This document shows positions 57,718 through 64,000 of a stretch of 64,000 bases of DNA, in pieces. Below the pieces are notes generated by a model, which saw only the letters and a list, made by a program, of their open reading frames with translations, searched no databases and had not been told where the DNA came from. The position numbers and the translations under genes are program-made. Position 1 is the stretch's first letter; each line of letters begins with the position of its first letter. The stretch is from Gerris lacustris (lineage: Eukaryota > Arthropoda > Insecta > Hemiptera > Gerridae): contig OX578277.1 of the NCBI GenBank assembly GCA_951217055.1, positions 61,536,388 to 61,600,387 on the forward strand, read 5' to 3'.

Positions 57718-57905
57718 ACAATAGTTTTAGCGATCTTTAACAAAAAATGTTTGTCTCATAGGACGTTTGATTCTATTCCCGACCTAAAATTCCAATTTTA
57801 AATTTGAAGTTCACATTTAGGCGAGCATTGCGTGCGAACCCTTGGGCGGATAACGTTGTCCACCGAACTCGTCCTGGGCATTGGTAAAATGAACAATGCA
57901 TTTTA
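57718..57905 (-). repeat. Family D partial copy
   Basis: TAGTTTTAGCGATCTTTAAC, GTTTGTCTCATAGGACG, GGCGAGCATTGCGTGCGAAC and GTTGTCCACCGAACTCG follow the order of 29500-29740. Confidence 0.75.
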
Positions 57906-57989
57906 TATGGGGAATGTATTAATTTATCAGCATATATGTACTAATAATTTGGTAAAACTTTTGACTAAATACTGTATTGTCATCGGATT

Positions 57990-58110
57990 TTTTTTTACGT
58001 TTCAGCATTCTAGGTAGTCGGGAAGTGGGTCAAATTTACGTTACAAAATTTGTACCGGACAAACATGTGAAGTTAATTAAAAGCGTGTAAGTAAAAAAGA
58101 AAAGATTTGT
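57990..58110 (+). repeat. Dispersed repeat I, copy 2
   Basis: CTAGGTAGTCGGGAAG, ACAAAATTTGTACCGGACAAAC and TTAATTAAAAGCGTGT align with 6360-6510. Confidence 0.6.
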
Positions 58111-59436
58111 TCAAGGCTAAGTTCCGTACCTTGATGTCCTACCTTGTGCTTACCACGACATTACTGCTCTTACGATTTTATCTGTTTGTTTTTTTGAGAT
58201 TTAAACAAGGAAAAAAAAATCAACATTAAATTTAGTCATTTAATGTGGAAGAAAGAAGTTGAAATCGGTGTAATAAAATTATTTTTTGGATTGACTAAAT
58301 TTTATATGATATATAATTAAAAATTTTAAATAAATTTATTATCCATGATATGTGATATATGTCGATTGGATAAAGGACTTTTATAATTAATAGTTTATAT
58401 ATTTCATGAAAGGGAATAAATGCGATAATGACATTCTAAATAATATTGCTAGCTGTGTGGGAGGGGTTTATAAACAAATCGATAGCACAAAGATTAAAAA
58501 TCATGTGTTTACATGTGTCAATACAGTGTGAGAGATTAAATTGAAGCTGGTTATTAATGATAGCAAATTGGGCAGATGTGACAATCCAATATTTCTCTTT
58601 AGTAGAATAAATAATTTGAACAATTGTACATCGATATTAGATTTGACAGGTATGGGATAAAATCAAATGTAATTTGAAAATGGATATTTATAGTCAGAGA
58701 TATAAAATTAATTCCCAGATGAAAGTAGAACGTGTAGGCAATTTAATTAGTCGATTCTCATTTTATAAAGATACTATCAAGGTCACAGTCAGAGAGTTAG
58801 TAAACCAAAAAATAAATAAGTAAATGGTAATAAAATATTATTGATAAGTGGACACACCCTTTTATCTCTCTTGGGAATAACAGAATAGAAGAGAAAACCC
58901 TTTTGGATTAGGCGCCCTGCCCTCTCTTTACAATTAACTAACAGCCAGCAGTGACTGCTCTTGCGTTTGTTTTACTTTGATATTATTTTTGTAGCGGTCA
59001 TTATTAAATTAATACCGAATAAACTATTTAATTTTTCTTTCCAGCTTACGAATCTCAATATCTATATACAAAGTTGGTTTCAAAATTGATTTTAACGTCA
59101 AAGATATTATTTAAAAAGTAATTATTGTGTAAACGTATACCTCTTCTTATTAACTTCTAACACATGTTTTATCATTGCAACATACTATTTTTGCTTTAAA
59201 ATGTTTTAAATATATTTTGTACACAAAAGTCTATTACCAATAAGATCTTTTGCAGTAAACTCTATATATCAAGGAATTCTTTTATCGAAATACTTCTTTG
59301 ATCAAAATTCCGAAACTAATATGCTATTAAATACATATTTGGAATAATCTAAATTGAAGTATGTTGTGTACATTTTTTTATAAAGCCTAGCATAGTCAAA
59401 ACTATTTCATATAGCTGGATTATATATTAAGCTATT
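58111..59436. other. AT-rich DNA, nothing recognised
   Basis: No open frame or repeat identified. Confidence 0.45.
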
Positions 59437-59654
59437 CTCTAAACCAGTGGCGTACACAGGGGGGGGCCCAAGGGGCCCTGGCCCCCCCCCCGAAATGATT
59501 ACATACCTAAGACCCGCCATACACTTAAAACCAAAGAAACACAGTAATGACAGATGAATTCGAATTGGCTGTAAATATTTTCCATTAATTAAGTAATTAA
59601 GGAATTAATTAAGTATTATCTTATGGTGTGTATACACTTAATCACCCCAAATAA

Positions 59655-60115
59655 GCTCGGCCCGGATTTGCCGATAGAATTAAATTCATTCAACACTATA
59701 CCGGCCCGATTGTCGGCTGGGCCCAGATATTGCCGCTGGAATTGAATTTATTAAACACTATACCGGCCCGACTGTCGGCTGGGTCCGGATTTTGCCGATG
59801 GAACTAAATTTATTAAACACTATACCGGCCCTACTGTTGGCTGGAACTGAATTTTGTCGATGGAATTAAATTTATAAAACATTATACCGGCCCGACTGTC
59901 GGCTGGGCCCGGATTTTGTCGATGGAATTAAATTTATAAAACATTATACCGGCCCGACTGTCGGCTGGGCCCGGATTTTGCCGATGGAATAAATTTATTA
60001 AACACTATACCGGCCCGACTGTCGGCTGGGCCAGGGTTTTGCCGATGGCATTAAATTTATTAAACACTATACCGGCCCGACTGTCGGCTGGGCCCGGATT
60101 TTGCCGATGGAATAG
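59655..60115 (+). repeat. 62-bp minisatellite, seven units, inside the hAT element
   Basis: TATACCGG starts at 59697, 59759, 59821, 59883, 59945, 60006 and 60068. Each unit continues CCCGACTGTCGGCTGGGCC, then GGATTTTGCCGATGGAAT and an AT-rich tail. GCCCGACTGTCGGCTGGGC is itself nearly palindromic. The third unit is the most diverged. Confidence 0.95.
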
Positions 60116-60303
60116 GTAAAAAAGCGTTCAGAAAACATGTGATGTTAAATGTCCCATGTAATTACCCAGCGAATGAGCGAATGATTCTTTTGTTTTGCAA
60201 TAGGTATTTAATTTTCTTAGAGAAGAATTCTCTTCTAGATAAAAATTTGAAATTCGTATGTGCTCCAAATCCACGTTTGCTTTTGCAGTATGGATCACGT
60301 TTT

Positions 60304-60530
60304 GCTTCCGAGCTTACCAAAGGAAACGGAAGATATGAGACAGTTCTGAAGAACGAACAATTTTAATGTCTCCGATTTCAAAAATTCCAAGACAGAAATC
60401 TGTTCAACATCAGGGTACAGTTTGGGTCCCGTGTCCGCCTGTCCTTTAACTTTTGCGAACCAAAATATCTTAAAAGCTATTCGTCCAATTTTATTGAAAT
60501 TTTGATGGTAGGTCATAATTAGCCAGGTTA
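60304..60530 (+). repeat. Family D copy within the hAT element
   Basis: GCTTCCGAGCTTACCAAAGG, AATGTCTCCGATTTCAAAA, ATTCCAAGACAGAAATCTG and GTCCCGTGTCCGCCTGTCC. It is preceded directly by open AT-rich sequence. Frames on both strands are incidental. Confidence 0.75.
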
Positions 60531-61239
60531 TAACATTGCTGATCCCGTATAAGTTTAAATCTTCTGCACCTATTTATTTCTCTTCCACATTCGCACAGAC
60601 ATACATTTATTTACACCTATATCTTCAAAAGTACTCATCTGATTTTTATGAAATTTTAATGGTTTGTTTAAAGTAGCCCGCAGATAACCCAAGAATAATT
60701 TCAAACCCCCCCCCCCCCCCCCCCCCAAGCCCCAGTTTCAGTCACCGCCTTCCTCAAGCATTGCTTACTTGGGGGTGCATCATAAGATTAACTTATATTT
60801 TGTATGTTGTAGTTGTTTTTTTTTTTACATGATGGAAATAAAGGTTTATTTATTTATTTTTTCTTTTAACCGTCTGCGCTCTTAAAATATTGCTATATTG
60901 ATACTTTATTCATGTTAAATTTACTCAATTTTCCCTCCTTTTTTGAATTAGTCAAAATTGGTTTGATTTTTACATGATTTAAAGTATCAATTTACCAAAA
61001 TTTAAACAGCGCAGACAGTTAAAATTAATCTGTGAGCTTCTATCAGATAAGTTTTATAAAATCAGATGAATATTTTTTAAGATAAGGTGTAAATAAATGT
61101 ATGTGTGTGCACATGTGGAAGAGAAATGGTGGCAGGTGGAGAAATGTGGTGGAGGGAAAGGGGACCAGAAGATTGGACCTTATATAGGACCAACAATGGA
61201 CTTTTTATATGCTAATTAACTGCCATCCGAATTTCATTA

Positions 61240-61785
61240 AAATCGAAAGAGTAGTTTTTAAGAATTGTTCGCAATGATTGAGCGAAAGACAGACTAACAG
61301 CCAGAAACGGGATCAAAAATGTCAGATAACTGGAACAGATTTCTGTCTTGGAATTATTGGTATGTTTCCAACCTAACTCTTCATGAAGATTTAAATGTGC
61401 CCTTTGTCCGAGATCTGACCGTATCCCGATATAAAAAATTCCATGAATCCATATCCCACCATCCAAATCCTCTTGTACAACTCCTATCCTCTCAGTTTAT
61501 CCCAAGCAACCCACCAAGACGTTTGAAGAGGAGATGGCCTAGAGATCTCTTATCTTAAAATATCGTTTTCCCATATATAATGTTAAACTTTTATAATAAT
61601 TAATATAATCCACTTCATCATTATTTTATCATTATAAGTTAATTTGTATTATAATTATTTCACTATATTTACTGCTAACGAAGTGTAGTCACTGGACTAC
61701 TTCTTCTTCATGTTTTTTCCCGCCACATAACCAATGTATCATCACTATCACTTGTTGCAATTTAAATTTGTAGTTGTGTTATCCA

Positions 61786-61830
<45 letters not shown>

Positions 61831-61880
61831 ATTATTGGAATCGGAGACATAATCGTTCTGTAGAACGATCACATTACATA
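61240..61880 (-). repeat. Family D copy split by a LINE insertion
   Basis: Up to 61360 it reads GAAAGACAGACTAACAGCC, then CAGATTTCTGTCTTGGAATT. After the insert it resumes at 61829-61880 with GGAATCGGAGACATAA and GTTCTGTAGAACGATCAC. Removing the insert and one target copy restores continuity. Confidence 0.8.
61361..61828 (+). mobile_element. Jockey-like LINE 3' end with poly(A) and 10-bp target duplication, copy 2
   Basis: GAATTATTGG occurs at 61351-61360 and 61829-61838. The insert begins in frame with YVSNLTLHEDLNVPFVR, continues HHPNPLVQLLSSQF and ends RRLKRRWPRDLLS at a TAA (61556-61558), the C-terminus of a Jockey-clade ORF2. A 3' UTR shared with the copy at 30.5-30.8 kb follows, with AATAAA and about 41 A (61788-61828). 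This is textbook target-primed reverse transcription with strong 5' truncation. Confidence 0.92.
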
Positions 61881-62064
61881 GTGAGGTGTTACCTCATAGG
61901 ATTTTAATTTAATTAAATATGAGGTTAGAAATTGAAATTAGAGTATTGAAAAGGGGGAGAAATTACAATTATAATAAATTATGGGGTATGCTAAACCCGC
62001 ATATAAGTTAAATTAGGTTAGGCCCCCCCCGAAAAAATTTTCTGTGTACGCTACTGCTCTAAAC

Positions 62065-62670
62065 TTTACTTAGTCAATAATATAATACTGTATCATTGGT
62101 CTTACACTCAAAAACAAATATTTACACCACTTCTAATGTAAGGTAAAATAAAAACCTAACTATCATTTATTTGAATCAGACACAACACATATTAATGTTG
62201 TATATATTATGAATGAAAAAAGAAAAAAAAAAAATATTAAATTAATAAATGGCGGAGAAGTCAATAGTTTATCATCATTTATTATTAAAAATTATGTGTA
62301 TTTAAAGAATTAATTTTTTTATCTTTCTTTTATAAATTTTTATGACCAAATACAAACTGTTTTCCTGCAACTATAACTGGAAAGTGATATCTCTCCTAAT
62401 TCCGAATCCTAAGAGGGCAACAAGTTTGGACACACTGTAAGGTATGTATCGTTAATTTTATAGATTTCTTTTTAGCCTAGTCCAATGTCTGAAATTTTAT
62501 ATTTGTTAGTTTTTCTTTCAAATAAACCCTTCAATAATATCACCATTATATTTTAGGTTTAGATGGAGTTTAAATTGAAAATATTAGGTTTATTGGTTCA
62601 ACTTGTTATATAAGTATTCACCCTTAAATATTGCAACACCTGTTGGAGAATATAGTTATATTGCAATACC
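62065..62670. other. AT-rich DNA, nothing recognised
   Basis: No open frame or repeat identified. Confidence 0.45.
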
Positions 62671-62676
62671 ATTTTT

Positions 62677-63725
62677 AGGGTTTCGTTGGTAAAACCAAAA
62701 AAAAGATACCCTTATAGTTTCGTTCCTGTGTCTGTCTGTCATTCTGTACGGTTCCAATAACTTTTGAACCAAAAGAGATAGAAACGTGAAACTTTCCAGT
62801 ATAAAAGTTCGTTTTGACGCGCACACAGGAAAAATATAGCGAACTCAACAGTATCAGCTATTCACGTCGCGAAAAATAGTATATTATGTTACAAGGCTGT
62901 GAAGTGAGTTTTTTCTTTACCGTGGCAATTACATTTACTGTCGAGCGAAGCGAGACAGTAAATATTGCCAAGGTAAAGAAAAAACACTTCAAAGTCGCGT
63001 AGCATATGCTATTTTTTCCGAGGTAGCAGACAATGAAAAAACATTAAATATTAATCACTAATCAATATATAATAATAACAAATATTAGTACATACTTAAG
63101 ACTTAAAAAAAGAAACCTTAAAATGAGGTTACACTATAAGAAAAGATAAACAAAACGCATTGACATCTAGCGGATTTTTATCGTACTAGAAGCATTTCTA
63201 CAAAGACTGCAGCACTACTAACGGAAGTTTTGACAACTACCCGCCGTAAAGAAAAAATCTTTTAGTGCCTAGGACGTAAAAGATTTTTTCTTTACAGCTA
63301 GGAGTAATAAAAAGATTTTTTAAGTCCACGTAATGAAAAAATGGATTTTAGCTATGTTTTTTAGGCTCTAAAGTTACTATTTCACAGCCTACCACGGAAA
63401 AAAAATATTTTTTTAAAATTTTGAGTGAGGTATCAAATGAAAGTTATTGAAGAGTAGATTAGAAATATATATACCACTTAGGGAAAGTACTTAATTTTTG
63501 GCGCCATTTTGTCAGAAAACATCGACATTTTGCGTATCCCCCCCCCCCTAAAATAGAAAAATATGCAAAATGTGTGGTCTGCTGGGCAATAGAAAAAATA
63601 AGATTAGCAATTTGATCTGATTTACTGGAAATTCAAGATGGCGAATAATTTATGTCACACGAAAAAAAAAAAAAATTAAACTTATATTCAATCGATCCTC
63701 TGAGGGGACGAGACTAAATAAAAAA
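62677..63725 (-). mobile_element. Element K, copy 2, interrupted by element A
   Basis: It starts at the AGGGTTTCGTTGGT terminus (62677). GACAGACACAGGAACGAAAC, read on the minus strand, and the CTATATTTTTCCTGTGTG block match 37950-38100. After the element A insert it continues with blocks matching 37690-37905 (AATCAGATCAAATTG, ATCTACTCTTCAATA). The far terminus was not found. Confidence 0.7.
62886..63400 (-). mobile_element. Foldback element A, copy 2 (without element B)
   Basis: Inverted relative of 4760-5680: AGGCTGTGAAGTGAG, the TTACTGTCGAGCGAAGCGAG palindrome, GACATCTAGCGGATTTTT, and TTTCACAGCCTACCACGG. The place where element B sits in copy 1 is uninterrupted here. Confidence 0.82.
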
Positions 63726-63764
63726 AACTTTGTGCACATGTCGACGAGCTAAAAGTGCTTATAA

Positions 63765-64000
63765 TATACAGGGTGACCCGCGATAAAATGTCATTACGAA
63801 ACTAGCGGATTCTATGGGTTTAATGGAACTAAAAATGTCAAGTAAGCATTGCCCATTTCTCAATAGTTCTCGAGATATCTTATTTAAAGTGTTACACGAA
63901 AATAATATCTAAAAAATTAAATGAGATAGAGAAATTGCGGGCTAAGGAACAATTTTAAAGAGCATAAAAAACCTTTCAGAATCACTCATTTATTTCCAAA
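63765..64000 (+). repeat. Start of a dispersed repeat (ACAGGGTGACCCGCG), cut by window end
   Basis: TATACAGGGTGACCCGCGAT opens a segment with TTCTCGAGATATC, a type of repeat terminus seen often in insect genomes (ACAGGGTGnCCC). No partner is in the window. Confidence 0.35.

Larger units (their letters stand above)
59445..62056. mobile_element. hAT-type element, 2.6 kb, perfect 8-bp target duplication
   Basis: The termini CAGTGGCGTACACAG and CTGTGTACGCTACTG are inverted with one mismatch, followed inward by G-rich and C-rich tracts. CTCTAAAC flanks both ends (59437-59444 and 62057-62064). No transposase was seen. It carries a 62-bp minisatellite, a family D hairpin segment (60304-60530), a C21-class run (about 60707-60726), a second D segment, and an inserted LINE tail. 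The exact duplication implies the outer insertion is fairly young. Confidence 0.88.

Overview
The window looks like intergenic or intronic DNA from an AT-rich animal genome, most likely an arthropod and plausibly a hemipteran-type insect. That inference rests on the mobile-element mix: Ty3/gypsy elements with insect-style primer sites, Jockey-like, R1/LOA/I-like and RTE-like LINE relics, a tRNA-derived SINE family, hAT and piggyBac-type termini, and many short foldback elements. I see no rRNA, no convincing functional tRNA, no CRISPR array, no operon and no complete cellular gene. Only two short stretches look like possible host exons, both on the minus strand: 48897-49030, with good splice sites on both sides, and 14138-14320, a possible terminal exon with weaker support.

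Layout. 1-7.6 kb: repeats only, including an 83-bp tandem repeat (184-444), a foldback element A (4760-5680) with a second element B nested in it behind a 10-bp target-site duplication, and a ~125-bp tandem repeat (7031-7535). 7.66-12.65 kb: two unrelated gypsy-type LTR retrotransposons in the same orientation, each with its 5' part present and each broken off inside the reverse transcriptase. 17.87-20.55 kb: a decayed, 5'-truncated non-LTR retrotransposon with RT, RNase H and a C-terminal zinc knuckle. 21.36-21.59 kb: a perfect 94-bp inverted repeat built on a tRNA-derived SINE. 22.8-25.4 kb and 40.5-42.2 kb: clusters of MITE-like elements with GC-rich tips. 29.1-30.8 kb: stacked repeats ending in a Jockey-like LINE 3' end. 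33.6-35.2 kb: repeat family C and a ~220-bp (TA)n tract. 37.2-39.15 kb: a hAT-type element with an exact 8-bp target duplication, beside an RTE-like RT relic. 43.4-44.6 kb: a gypsy RNase H relic and a Jockey RT relic. 59.4-62.06 kb: a 2.6-kb hAT-type element with perfect 8-bp target duplications, carrying a 62-bp minisatellite and an inserted LINE tail with its own 10-bp target duplication. 62.7-63.7 kb: element K interrupted by a second copy of element A.

The parts do not work together as a pathway. What they record is a sequence of nested insertions, and several are unusually readable because target duplications, empty sites or palindromic footprints survive. The observations most worth a second look are the occupied/empty pair for element B and the coding remnant shared by its copies, the 94-bp perfect foldback SINE, the hammerhead-ribozyme-like box patterns in two repeat families, the nested hAT/LINE insertion at 59.4-62.1 kb, and the unassigned exon at 48.9 kb. 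Family letters (A-K, M) are labels used only in this report. All homology statements come from reading motifs by eye; no database search was possible.
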